Assembly: GCA_025455865.1 (NCBI GenBank)
Contig: JALOLS010000043.1
Coordinates: 1-33,506 of the forward strand
Source of the DNA: Thermoleophilia bacterium
GTDB lineage: Bacteria; Actinomycetota; Thermoleophilia; Miltoncostaeales; Miltoncostaeaceae
Reading direction: 5' to 3'
Length of the DNA: 33,506 bases
Both the position numbers and the translations under genes were made by a program. A model generated the notes under the pieces. The model saw nothing but the letters and a program-made list of their open reading frames with translations, ran no database searches and was not told the DNA's origin. Numbering within the stretch: the stretch's first letter is position 1; every line of letters begins with the position of its first letter. Shown here piece by piece: positions 1 to 6,578 of the stretch.

Positions 1-167
1 GGCGCGGTGAACCGGGCCACGACCACGTTCCGCCCGGCGCGCGCGGGGCTCTGGACCGCCCCGAGGCCGGTCACGACCCGGGTCGGCGCCGCCGCGGCGG
101 GCGACGCGGCAAGGGCCAGCGCCACGACCGCGAGCAGCCCGGCGACGGGGAGCGTCCGGAGCGTCAT
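1..167 (-). CDS. N-terminus of a secreted protein, cut by the window edge
   Basis: The minus strand opens with ATG at 165-167 and stays open for 55 codons to the window edge. The translation begins MTLRTLPVAGLLAVVALALA, followed by an SPAAAAP-type cleavage region. This is a classical Sec signal peptide: short charged start, long Leu/Ala/Val core, Ala-rich site. The mature part seen is only about 27 residues (TRVVTGLGAVQS and on), too little to name a family. It faces away from the rest of the window and lies 62 bp downstream of the DHFR-like gene on the same strand. Secretion is well supported; function is unknown. Confidence 0.55.
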   Translation of the reverse strand, partial: MTLRTLPVAGLLAVVALALAASPAAAAPTRVVTGLGAVQSPARAGRNVVVARFTA

Positions 168-229
168 CGGCGGGCAGTGTCGCGGTTTCCCCCACGAAAC
201 GCCAGCATCCGGGCCGGCCCCGGTTGCGC

Positions 230-820
230 TCAGACCACCTCCGGCCGGTAGACCGCGATCACGACCCCGGTCGGCGCCGTCGCCAGCGACTCGAGGCGGA
301 GCCCGACCTGCCGGCCGTCTTCCGGGAAGATGCGCTTGCCGCCGCCGAGCAGCACCGGCTCGATCATCAGCCGCAGCTCATCGACCAGCCCCGCGGCGAG
401 CAGGTCGCGCACCAGGCTCGCGCTCCCCCACACGACCAGGTCCCGGCCCTCCACGGCGCGCAGGTCCCCGATCGCCGCGAGCGTGCGATCCGGCGGGAGG
501 AGGGCGGAGTTCCACGTCATGTCGGCGTCGCTCAGGGTCCGCGAGGCGACGTGCTTGGGCAGCGCGTTCATGCGGTCGGCGAACGGGTCGCCGGCCCGGC
601 CGGGCCAGGCCGCGGCCATGCCCTGCCAGGTGCGCCGGCCGAAGAGCAACGCGTCGGTCGTCTCCAGCCAGCCGTCGATCGCCGCGCCCATCGTCTCGAC
701 GTCGAAGTAGGGCATGGACCAGCCGCCGTGGGCGAAGCCCCCATCGTTGTCCTCCTCCGCGCCCCCCGGCGCCTGCACGACGCCGTCCAGGCTCATGAAC
801 TCGGTGGCCACGATCCGCAT
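230..820 (-). CDS. Dihydrofolate reductase / RibD C-terminal family oxidoreductase
   Basis: 196 residues starting MRIVATEFMSLDGVVQAPGG, the typical opening of the stand-alone DHFR/RibD C-terminal family, whose members use NAD(P)H to reduce pterin- or pyrimidine-like substrates; many have no assigned substrate. Family marks include the N-terminal SLDGV, LLFGRRTWQGM near residue 60, and the later VVWGSASLVRDLLAAGLVDEL followed by EPVLLGGGKRIF. I chose the ATG at 818-820 because GGAGGAG lies directly upstream and the protein then starts at the family's usual point; a longer frame to 892 adds 24 unrelated residues. The gene appears monocistronic. Family confidence is high, substrate unknown. Confidence 0.85.
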   Translation of the reverse strand: MRIVATEFMSLDGVVQAPGGAEEDNDGGFAHGGWSMPYFDVETMGAAIDGWLETTDALLFGRRTWQGMAAAWPGRAGDPFADRMNALPKHVASRTLSDADMTWNSALLPPDRTLAAIGDLRAVEGRDLVVWGSASLVRDLLAAGLVDELRLMIEPVLLGGGKRIFPEDGRQVGLRLESLATAPTGVVIAVYRPEVV

Positions 821-985
821 GGCTCCTCCAGGTCGATGGTTCCAGCGCCGGGCGACGCCGTCATTCTGACCGCGCCTCGGCGCCGAACTCATCGTGTCAC
901 CGCACCATCCGGGCGCTGGCAGTTTCGCCGCGCCCGGCGCCTGGTGGCGTCAACCGGCGGCCGGGTGGACACAGCCTGGGCCACG

Positions 986-1300
986 ATGGAGACCCAGGGC
1001 TGGGTGATCGTGAGCGGGCCCGAGCACGGGGAGCCCGACCCGGCCACCGGCCTCGTGGTGTGGTGGTGGCACCTGCAGCGCGGGCGCCACGCCCGGCACG
1101 TGCGGGTGCGGGTGAGCCGGGCGCTCGGCGCGGGCGGGGGCGCCGGGCTGCCCGCCGACGTGGGCGAGGCCGCCGCGACCCACGGGATGAGCGTCGTCCA
1201 CGAGGTCGCCGGCTGGAGTGAGCCCCCGAACACCATCACCCTCACCCCCCGAGGCATCTCGCTCCTGGGCGGCCGGCGCGCCGGCGGACGGCGCCGGTGA
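986..1300 (+). CDS. Small protein of unknown function
   Basis: 104 residues from ATG 986, or 111 from an in-frame GTG at 965. The sequence METQGWVIVSGPEHGEPDPA and the later VVWWWHLQRGRHARHVRVRV and VHEVAGWSEPPNTITLTPRG look like folded protein rather than noise: aromatic residues, alternating hydrophobic strands and little low complexity until the final Gly/Arg tail. I recognise no domain. There is no signal peptide or membrane segment and no convincing Shine-Dalgarno at either start. It is divergent from the DHFR-like gene, with about 165 bp between starts. A competing minus-strand frame over the same DNA looks like a GC shadow. Existence is moderately supported; role unknown. Confidence 0.5.
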   Translation: METQGWVIVSGPEHGEPDPATGLVVWWWHLQRGRHARHVRVRVSRALGAGGGAGLPADVGEAAATHGMSVVHEVAGWSEPPNTITLTPRGISLLGGRRAGGRRR

Positions 1301-1560
1301 CGCCCCCTCCCCCGCCGCTGGCCCACTAGGAGCGCACCGCCGCGCACGCACGGCCGGTCGGCGATGCCGGGCCAGACTCCGGTGCGCGTGTTCGCGGTCG
1401 AGCCATCCGCGGACGGGCAGCCCATCCACCTGCCATTCGGCAGCGAGGGGGTGGGTGCGCCGGATGGGTGCTCTAGCGTCGGGGATGAGAGGCGTCGCCG
1501 GGGGCGCGCCCTGGACGCACCGACGCCTCGCCTGCGGCTCCGGGACGGGAGGGTGGGACG

Positions 1561-2295
1561 ATGACGATCGAGACAACCGGGGCCACCCCGCCCCCGAGCG
1601 CCGACGAGGTGCTCAGGACGACACGATCGGTGCGAAGCGGGCTCGACCTGACGCGCCCCGTCGCCCGCGAGCTGGTCGAGGAGTGCGTGACCCTCGCGCT
1701 CCAGGCTCCGAGCGGCTCCAACATCCAGAACGCCCACTTCGTGGTGGTGACCGATCCCGAGCGACGCCGCGCCCTCGGCGACGTCTACCGCCACGGCTGG
1801 GAGGCGTACCAGGAGTCCCCGTTCTTCTACGGGAAGCTCCCGTACGACGACTACCGCCAGCGGCCGGACGAGGTCGCTCGCTTCCGGCAATGGGCGCAGA
1901 TGGCGAGCCAGCAGGTGGACTGGCTCGTCGAGCACATCCACGAGGTGCCGGTGCTGGTCGTCCCGTGCGTCGCGTACACGGGCGTCGGACGGATCTACGC
2001 GGAGGCCGGCGTGACGCGCGACGTGCCGCTCCCCGCGGTCGTTCAGGCCGCCACCTGGGGGAACATCCTGCCAGCCGCGACGCAGTTCCGGCTGGCGGCG
2101 CGGGCGCGGGGCCTCGGCTCCTGCTGGACGGTGGTCCATTTGTTCTACGAGAAGGACGCGGCGGACGTGCTCGGCATCCCCTACGAGACCGTGATCCAGG
2201 CGGCGCTGATCCCCGTCGCGCACGCCGCCCCCGAGGAGTTCCACCTCGCCCAGCGCCCGCCGCTCGCGGACGTGCTCCACTGGGACGCGTGGTAG
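1561..2295 (+). CDS. Nitroreductase family FMN-dependent oxidoreductase
   Basis: 244 residues. The N-terminal TTRSVR segment (near residues 20-25) is the usual FMN-phosphate-binding arginine motif, followed by LALQAPSGSNIQNAHFVVV, a hallmark of the nitroreductase fold. The C-terminal part carries AARARGLGSCWTVVHLFYE and the LGIPYETVIQAALIPVAHA strand typical of the family's flavin-binding core. Such enzymes are cytosolic homodimers that reduce nitroaromatics, quinones or flavins with NAD(P)H; the true substrate cannot be told. An insertion around residues 85-130 (rich in Tyr, Gln and Trp) probably forms the substrate lid. ATG 1561 is supported by a GGGAGGGTGGG purine run just upstream. It stands alone, and a strong hairpin follows 67 bp after the stop. 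Confidence 0.85.
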   Translation: MTIETTGATPPPSADEVLRTTRSVRSGLDLTRPVARELVEECVTLALQAPSGSNIQNAHFVVVTDPERRRALGDVYRHGWEAYQESPFFYGKLPYDDYRQRPDEVARFRQWAQMASQQVDWLVEHIHEVPVLVVPCVAYTGVGRIYAEAGVTRDVPLPAVVQAATWGNILPAATQFRLAARARGLGSCWTVVHLFYEKDAADVLGIPYETVIQAALIPVAHAAPEEFHLAQRPPLADVLHWDAW

Positions 2296-2362
2296 GCGGA
2301 CCGGGGGCCGGCCGTGGCTGGTGGCACGGTCCGCGTGAGGCGGGCAGCAAGGCGACGCTCCC

Positions 2363-2396
2363 GTGCGCTCTGCACCGTCTTCGGTGCAGAGCGCAC
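2363..2396. terminator. Perfect 15-bp stem-loop, probable bidirectional terminator
   Basis: GTGCGCTCTGCACCG (2363-2377) pairs without mismatch with CGGTGCAGAGCGCAC (2382-2396) around the loop TCTT. No T-tract follows on either strand, so it is an I-shaped hairpin of the kind reported for high-GC Actinobacteria. It lies 67 bp after the nitroreductase stop and between convergent transcription units. The structure is certain; the terminator role is inferred. Confidence 0.6.
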
Positions 2397-2567
2397 CGCC
2401 GGCGGCGGATGAGCCCGAGGGTGCCGGCCGCCCGGTCCCGGTCGCCCGCCGGCCGGCGGGCGACTCCCCGGCCTCGCTCACCGACTCCCACGCCCTGCTG
2501 GAGGAGCCCGGCCCCGACCTCATACAGGCGTCGCGTGACACCTCGGCGTACGCGGGCCTGAAGGCAG

Positions 2568-2592
2568 AAGAGCACCCATCCTCGGGGCTCTT
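2568..2592 (-). terminator. Hairpin just downstream of tRNA-Ala
   Basis: On the minus strand AAGAGC-CCC pairs with GGG-GCTCTT across a 6-nt loop with one bulged base. It starts 8 nt after the tRNA discriminator base and is followed by only a weak CTG tail. It would end the obgE-proB-nadD-rsfS-tRNA transcript. The position is convincing, but the poor T-tract lowers confidence. Confidence 0.4.
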
Positions 2593-2600
2593 GAAGAAGA

Positions 2601-2673
2601 TGGAGGATACCGGGCTCGAACCGGTGACCTTCGCGCTGCCAGCGCGACGCTCTCCCAACTGAGCTAATCCCCC
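2601..2673 (-). tRNA. tRNA-Ala (anticodon GGC)
   Basis: A full cloverleaf folds by hand on the minus strand. The acceptor GGGGGAT pairs with ATCCTCC, the D-stem is GCTC/GAGC, and the anticodon stem TCGCG/CGCGA closes loop CTGGCAG with anticodon GGC (plus-strand 2638-2640). The variable loop is AGGTC and the T-arm is ACCGG-TTCGAGC-CCGGT, with discriminator A73. It is 73 nt long and the 3' CCA is not encoded. Its first ten bases overlap the end of rsfS, whose TAG stop is formed by tRNA positions 8-10. It is probably co-transcribed with rsfS and released by RNase P. Confidence 0.93.
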
Positions 2674-3143
2674 GCGGGCACCGCAGTATAGGCCACGCTC
2701 CCGGCCGCGGCCTCCGCCGCCGGCTGCGGCTCCAGGCGCTCACGCGGGGCCTCCCGCCACAGGCGCTCCAGCCGGTAGAACTCGCGGCTCTCCGGGGTGA
2801 AGACGTGGACGACGACGTCCAGCAGGTCGACCAGGATCCAGTCGCCCTCGCGCTCACCCTCGATGCGCCGGGGGATGACCCCGTGCTCGGTCTTGAGCTT
2901 GTGGCGGATCTCCTCGGCGATCGCCTTCGTCTGCCGCGGCGTCTGCCCGGTGCAGATCACCAGGTGGTCGGTGTAGGAGACGAGGTCCCGCATGTCGAGC
3001 AGGACGATGTCCTTGGCCTTCTTCTCATCCGCGATGGTCGCGGCGGTCAGGGCGAGCTCGTGCGGGGTCGCGAGAGATCCTTGGTCCGTGGACGTGCCGG
3101 GGGCTTCCGGCGCGAGGGTAGCCCCACCCCCGGACGGACTCAA
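2664..3143 (-). CDS. rsfS: Ribosomal silencing factor RsfS
   Basis: RsfS binds ribosomal protein L14 and blocks subunit joining when nutrients fall. The DUF143/Iojap core runs from ATIADEKKAKDIVLLDMRDL through YTDHLVICTGQTPRQTKAIA and DWILVDLLDVVVHVFTPE to REFYRLERLW, all strongly conserved. The best start is TTG at 3141-3143, overlapping the nadD stop as TTGA. No ATG, GTG or other TTG lies between it and the core, although an in-frame CTG closer to the core cannot be excluded. The product of 159 residues has an extra Gly/Pro-rich N-terminal stretch of about 35 residues and an Ala-rich tail. The TAG stop (2664-2666) sits inside tRNA-Ala. Confidence 0.88.
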   Translation of the reverse strand: MSPSGGGATLAPEAPGTSTDQGSLATPHELALTAATIADEKKAKDIVLLDMRDLVSYTDHLVICTGQTPRQTKAIAEEIRHKLKTEHGVIPRRIEGEREGDWILVDLLDVVVHVFTPESREFYRLERLWREAPRERLEPQPAAEAAAGSVAYTAVPAGD

Positions 3144-3772
3144 GTCGGCGGCCCCGCACCGAGGGCGTCGCGGCAGTGGCCGGCCTGGCGCAGGATCTCC
3201 TCGACGCCGGGCGGCACCAGGAAGCGCACGGGCTCCCCGGCGGCCAGGCGGGCGCGGACCAGGGTCGATGAGATCCCGACCGCCGGCATCCGCACCCAGT
3301 CCACCCGGCCGGGCGCGACCCGCTCGGCGAGCGCCCGGGCCGCATCCGGGTCCTCGCCGTCGCGCAGCGCGACGCCGAGGCGCGCCCGGGCCAGGATCCG
3401 CTCCGGATCGCGCCACCCCGGCAGGCCCGCGAGCTGGTCGGTCCCCAGCAGGAACCAGGCCCGGACCCCCGGGGCCTCCTCGTGCAGCCGGTCGAGGGTG
3501 TCGGCGGTGTAGCTCGGCCCCTCGCGGTCGATCTCGACGCGCCAGCAGGTGAGTGCCGGGTGCTCCCGGCAGGCCCGCTCGACCATGCGGGCGCGCACCG
3601 CCGCGTCCATGGTCGGCCCGTCCGGCTTGTGCGGGGGACGGGCGGCGGGGACCAGGCGCACCTCATCCAGGCCGAGCTGCCACCAGGCCTCGGCGGCGAG
3701 CAGCAGGTGGCCGAGGTGCGGGGGGTCGAAGCTCCCCCCGAGGACGCCGATCGCCGGCCCGCGCGCCGTCAC
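3140..3772 (-). CDS. nadD: Nicotinate-nucleotide adenylyltransferase
   Basis: NadD joins nicotinate mononucleotide and ATP to give deamido-NAD in the NAD synthesis pathway. The 210-residue protein has the nucleotidyltransferase signature GSFDPPHLGH near residues 13-22, the RPPHKP substrate loop, FLLGTDQLAGLPGW in the middle, and the C-terminal ISSTLVRARL motif near residue 167. Length and motif order are normal. The start is GTG 3772, whose last two bases overlap the proB stop (GTGA), giving the family's usual short lead before the first motif. Its own stop overlaps the rsfS TTG start, so it is translationally chained on both sides. nadD-rsfS adjacency is widespread in bacteria. Confidence 0.93.
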   Translation of the reverse strand: MTARGPAIGVLGGSFDPPHLGHLLLAAEAWWQLGLDEVRLVPAARPPHKPDGPTMDAAVRARMVERACREHPALTCWRVEIDREGPSYTADTLDRLHEEAPGVRAWFLLGTDQLAGLPGWRDPERILARARLGVALRDGEDPDAARALAERVAPGRVDWVRMPAVGISSTLVRARLAAGEPVRFLVPPGVEEILRQAGHCRDALGAGPPT

Positions 3773-4878
3773 TCCGGCCGCCGGCCGGCCGCGAGCACGA
3801 ACTGGTCGCGGTGGACGACCTCCGGCGGCGCGTCGGGCAGCACGCGGCGGGCGACCTCCGACCGCATCCCGGCCACGGCGCGCACCTCGTCGGCCGAGAG
3901 GGCGCTGATGCCCTTGCCCACGACCTCGCCGGCCGGGCCGATCACCTCGACCGCGTCGCCGGCCGCGAAGTCGCCCCGGCACGCGACCACCCCCACCGCG
4001 AGCAGCGAGGTGCCGCTGCGCGAGAGCGCCCGCGCGGCGCCGGAGTCCACGGTGAGCGTCCCCATCGCGGGCTTGGCGTGGCGCAGCCAGAGCTTGAACG
4101 CGGTCTGCGGGCGCCGGGCGGCCGGGAACGCGGTCCCCGCCGGCTCGCCGGCGGCCGCTGCGCCGATGACCCCCGCCCGGGTGCCCGAGGCGATGACGCA
4201 GCGCACCCCCGCGGCGGTCGCCATGGCCGCCGCGGCCACCTTGCTGGCGATGCCGCCGCGCCCGGACGCCGAGGCGCCCATGTCGGCCAGGGGCATCGCG
4301 GTGGGGTCGGTCCCCTCCGGCACCTCGCCGAGCAGCACCGGCCCCCCGGGGCCCGGCCCGTAGAGCCCGTCGCGCTCGGTGAGCAGGAGGAGCGCCCGGG
4401 CGCGCAGGAGGATCGCCACCTGCGCGGCGAGCACGTCGTTGTCGCCGAAGGTGAGCTCGTCGGTCGCGGTGGTGTCGTTCTCGTTGACCACCGGCACGGC
4501 GCCCCACTCGATCAGCCGCTCCAGGGTGTTCCGGGCGTTCAGGTAGGAGGCGCGCCGCTCCAGGTCGGCCGAGGTCAGCAGGATCTGCGCGGGCACGGCG
4601 CCGTGCGCCCGGAAGCTGCGGATGTAGCGGGCGAAGAGCTCGCCCTGGCCGACGGCCGAGGCCGCCTGCAGCGCCGGGAGGGCGCTGGGCCGGTCCATGA
4701 CCCCCAGGCGCCCGAGCCCGAGCGCGATGGCCCCGCTCGAGACCAGCACCGGCTGCAGGCCGCGGGCACGCAGGGCCACCAGGTCGGCGACCCGGGCGTC
4801 CAGCACCTCCTCGCGCAGGCGCCCGTCCGGCGCCACCAGCGTCGATGAGCCCAGCTTGACGACCACGACCGGCCTCAC
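3769..4878 (-). CDS. proB: Glutamate 5-kinase
   Basis: ProB phosphorylates glutamate on its side-chain carboxylate, the first and feedback-controlled step of proline synthesis. The 369-residue protein has an amino-acid-kinase domain (VVVKLGSSTLV at the start, LVSSGAIALGLGRLG, then VVNENDTTATDELTFGDNDV around residue 130) followed by a C-terminal PUA domain (about 270-360) ending DQFVLAAGRRPE. Length is normal for the kinase-plus-PUA form. The start is GTG 4876-4878, overlapping the obgE stop as GTGA. proA, often next to proB, is not in this window; nadD follows instead by another GTGA overlap. Well supported. Confidence 0.95.
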   Translation of the reverse strand: MRPVVVVKLGSSTLVAPDGRLREEVLDARVADLVALRARGLQPVLVSSGAIALGLGRLGVMDRPSALPALQAASAVGQGELFARYIRSFRAHGAVPAQILLTSADLERRASYLNARNTLERLIEWGAVPVVNENDTTATDELTFGDNDVLAAQVAILLRARALLLLTERDGLYGPGPGGPVLLGEVPEGTDPTAMPLADMGASASGRGGIASKVAAAAMATAAGVRCVIASGTRAGVIGAAAAGEPAGTAFPAARRPQTAFKLWLRHAKPAMGTLTVDSGAARALSRSGTSLLAVGVVACRGDFAAGDAVEVIGPAGEVVGKGISALSADEVRAVAGMRSEVARRVLPDAPPEVVHRDQFVLAAGRRPE

Positions 4879-5807
4879 CGGGCGAGCAGCCCGAGCACGT
4901 GGTCGCGGAGGGCCGCGACGCCCTCGCCGCTCACCGCCGAGGTCGCGAACGCGGCCTCGGGCGGCGGCGGGGCGAGGTCCGAGCGGGTGGCGACCACCAC
5001 CTCGCGCACGCCGTCGCCGAGGAAGGGCGCGACCCCGTCGCGCACCCGGTCCAGCCGTGCGTCGGCGGGCTCGGGATCGTCGGCGGCCAGGCAGTGCAGC
5101 ACCACCCGCGCCCGCTCGAGCTGGCCCAGGCCGGAGCCGCGGCGCGGGACGCCCTGGGCGTCCACCCCGGGGAGGTCGGCCACCAGGAAGAGCTCGCCGC
5201 GCGCGTCCTCCAGCGGCCCGAAGGCCGGCTCGGTGGTCGCGTGCGGATAGGGGCCCTCCTGCACCGCCGCCCCGGTCAGGGCCCGGAGCAGGGCGCTCTT
5301 GCCGCTGTTCGGCAGCCCCACCAGCGCGACGTCGACCGGCAGCACCAGCTCCAGATCGAGCCAGGCCTCCTCGCCGTCCTCCCCGGGCACCGTCTCCCGG
5401 GGGGCCCGGCGCACCGAGGACCGGAACGCGCGGTTGCCCACCCCGCCCTGCCCGCCCCGGGCCACCTGCACGCGGTCACCGGGAGCGGCCAGGGTGGCGA
5501 TGGGGGCGCCGTCGCGCAGCACCCGGGTGCCCGGCGGCACCGCGACCTCCAGGTCGTCCCCGGCCCGGCCGTTGCGGTTGCGGGCCTGGCCCGGACCGCC
5601 GGTGTCCGCGGTGTGGTGCACCGCATGGCGGAAGCGCGAGAGGTCGGTGAGCTGGCGGTCGGCCACCAGCCACACGCCCCCGCCCCGCCCGCCGTTGCCG
5701 CCGTCGGGCCCGCCACGGGGCACGTGGGCCTCACGGCGGAACGAGAGGCCGCCGTGGCCGCCCCGCCCGGCCGCGACGTGGATGCGGGCGCGGTCGACGA
5801 ACGTCAT
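4875..5807 (-). CDS. obgE: Obg family GTPase with a degenerate G4 motif
   Basis: Obg (CgtA) is a ribosome-associated GTPase for 50S maturation and stress signalling. The N-terminal glycine-rich Obg fold is clear (GGHGGLSFRREAHVPRGGPD, then GGNGGRGGGVWLVAD). The GTPase domain follows with G1 GLPNSGKS, a G2 region YPHATTEPAFGPL, G3 DLPGV and G5 TSAVSGEG. At 310 residues it is short: there is no OCT domain, and the loop after G3 differs from the usual LIEGA form. The G4 motif, normally N/TKxD, reads TRSD, so the lysine that packs against guanine is arginine. ATG 5807 begins at the family's normal point but has no clear Shine-Dalgarno. Downstream proB overlaps by 4 nt. Confidence 0.9.
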   Translation of the reverse strand: MTFVDRARIHVAAGRGGHGGLSFRREAHVPRGGPDGGNGGRGGGVWLVADRQLTDLSRFRHAVHHTADTGGPGQARNRNGRAGDDLEVAVPPGTRVLRDGAPIATLAAPGDRVQVARGGQGGVGNRAFRSSVRRAPRETVPGEDGEEAWLDLELVLPVDVALVGLPNSGKSALLRALTGAAVQEGPYPHATTEPAFGPLEDARGELFLVADLPGVDAQGVPRRGSGLGQLERARVVLHCLAADDPEPADARLDRVRDGVAPFLGDGVREVVVATRSDLAPPPPEAAFATSAVSGEGVAALRDHVLGLLAR

Positions 5808-5823
5808 GTGAAGGGGTCCGGCC

Positions 5824-5845
5824 GCCGCCCCCGGCCGGGGGCGGC
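5824..5845. promoter_or_regulatory. 22-bp perfect GC palindrome between rpmA and obgE
   Basis: GCCGCCCCCGG is followed directly by its exact reverse complement, centred on GGCC. It sits in the 90-bp space between the rpmA stop and the obgE start. On the minus-strand transcript it would form a very strong hairpin about 17 nt before the obgE ATG, where obgE lacks a clear Shine-Dalgarno. It could act as an attenuator or processing site separating high ribosomal-protein expression from obgE. The structure is seen; the role is inferred. Confidence 0.4.
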
Positions 5846-5897
5846 GAGGAGCGGCCCCCGCCGGACGGATGGCCCTCCCGGCGGACTCAAGGCCCTC

Positions 5898-6167
5898 CTA
5901 TGCGGCGGCGGTCTCCTCGACCGGGTGCACGAAGATCCGGCGGCCCTTGGCCCCGCGGGTGAACTCCACCCGCCCGCTCACCGTCGCGAAGATGGTGTGG
6001 TCACGGCCGATGCCGGCGCCGTTGCCCGGGTGGAACCGGGTGCCGCGCTGGCGGACGATGATCGATCCGGCCGGCACGACCTGGCCGGCGAAGACCTTGA
6101 CGCCGAGGCGCTGGGCGGCCGAGTCGCGCCCGTTGCGGCTGGAGCCGCCACCCTTCTTGTGGGCCAT
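5898..6167 (-). CDS. rpmA: 50S ribosomal protein L27
   Basis: 89 residues beginning [20 protein letters not shown], the near-invariant L27 start, then [20 protein letters not shown] and a core ending [16 protein letters not shown]. The basic N-terminal tail reaches the peptidyl-transferase centre of the 50S subunit. It begins at MAHKKGGG directly, with no cleavable N-terminal extension of the kind found in Firmicutes. ATG 6167 is 3 nt after the rplU stop, and its Shine-Dalgarno GGGGGA is supplied by the last two glycine codons of rplU. Confidence 0.97.
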   Translation of the reverse strand: MAHKKGGGSSRNGRDSAAQRLGVKVFAGQVVPAGSIIVRQRGTRFHPGNGAGIGRDHTIFATVSGRVEFTRGAKGRRIFVHPVEETAAA

Positions 6168-6170
6168 CCG

Positions 6171-6467
6171 TTATCCCCCGATGGACTCGATGCGCACGCG
6201 GGAGAGCCGCGAGCGGTGGCCGCGGGTCCGGCGCTGGTTCTTCTTGGCCTTGTAGGTGAAGACCCGGATCTTCTCGCCGAGCAGGTGCTCCTCGACCGTG
6301 GCCGTCACCGTGCCGCCGTCGGCGATCCCCTCCGGCCCGCCGGTGGCGAGCACCCGGGGCTCGAAGCTGGCGCCCTCGTCCAGGTGCAGGCGGTCCACGA
6401 GCACGCGCTCGCCCGTCCGGACCCGGTATTGCTTGCCCCCAAGGGCGATCACGGCATACTGCGCCAC
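6171..6467 (-). CDS. rplU: 50S ribosomal protein L21
   Basis: 98 residues reading AQYAVIALGGKQYRVRTGER at the N-terminus and VFTYKAKKNQRRTRGHRSRL near the end, which are the two diagnostic stretches of L21, a 23S rRNA-binding protein of the large subunit. The start is GTG 6467, preceded by GGGGAGG at good spacing. It is the first gene of the transcript, with a good sigma-70-type promoter about 50 bp upstream and a GC palindrome in the leader. The final codons GGG GGA plus stop double as the rpmA ribosome binding site. The rplU-rpmA-obgE order is classical. Confidence 0.96.
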   Translation of the reverse strand: MAQYAVIALGGKQYRVRTGERVLVDRLHLDEGASFEPRVLATGGPEGIADGGTVTATVEEHLLGEKIRVFTYKAKKNQRRTRGHRSRLSRVRIESIGG

Positions 6468-6491
6468 AGGCGTCCTCCCCGCATGACGGCA

Positions 6492-6507
6492 CGCCCCGGC
6501 CGGGGCG
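6492..6507 (-). promoter_or_regulatory. Palindromic hairpin in the rplU leader
   Basis: A perfect 16-bp palindrome, CGCCCCGG followed by CCGGGGCG, lies in the predicted rplU 5' leader, about 8 nt after the likely transcription start and 25 nt before the GTG. It may be a small leader structure controlling L21/L27 expression. It matches no named leader family that I can recognise. Confidence 0.35.
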
Positions 6508-6516
6508 CGACGAAGC

Positions 6517-6546
6517 AATATAGCGGCATCCTCCCCGGCCCGCCAA
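6517..6546 (-). promoter_or_regulatory. Promoter of rplU-rpmA
   Basis: On the minus strand TTGGCG (6541-6546) and TATATT (6517-6522) are 18 bp apart, close to sigma-70 consensus and one of very few AT-rich spots in the region. Transcription would start near 6510, giving a leader of about 43 nt to the rplU GTG. The start of the divergent solute-binding-protein gene lies only 33 bp away. Confidence 0.6.
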
Positions 6547-6578
6547 CGAGCCGGTGACCCGCCGGCCCACTCCCGCAC

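Larger units (their letters stand above)
2296..2600. other. Gene-free gap holding two hairpins
   Basis: About 305 bp between the plus-strand nitroreductase and the minus-strand tRNA-Ala. It contains a perfect 15-bp stem-loop (2363-2396) and a shorter hairpin just beyond the tRNA 3' end (2568-2592). I see no credible gene. The plus-strand frame through 2363-2662 only reads hairpin and antisense tRNA sequence. Convergent transcription units meet here, so termination in both directions is the simplest role. Confidence 0.6.

Noticed and set aside
1364-1564. Small plus-strand frame before the nitroreductase
   Set aside because: No Shine-Dalgarno or domain is present, composition looks like leader sequence, and it runs into the nitroreductase start region.
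889-2658. Long minus-strand frame antisense to the nitroreductase
   Set aside because: It begins inside the tRNA-Ala sequence, and its translation is Arg/Pro/Gly-rich; the plus-strand nitroreductase is clearly real.
2363-2662. Plus-strand small frame ending in MEDTGLEPVTFALPARRSPN
   Set aside because: This is the well-known false translation of antisense tRNA sequence, preceded by a hairpin.
3144-3416. Upstream extension of rsfS into nadD
   Set aside because: The frame stays open, but the added residues are Arg/Gly/Pro-rich and overlap nadD entirely; the TTGA junction explains the start.
4899-6557. Plus-strand open frame over obgE, rpmA and rplU
   Set aside because: It is a mirror of three certain genes, with biased composition and no recognisable domain.
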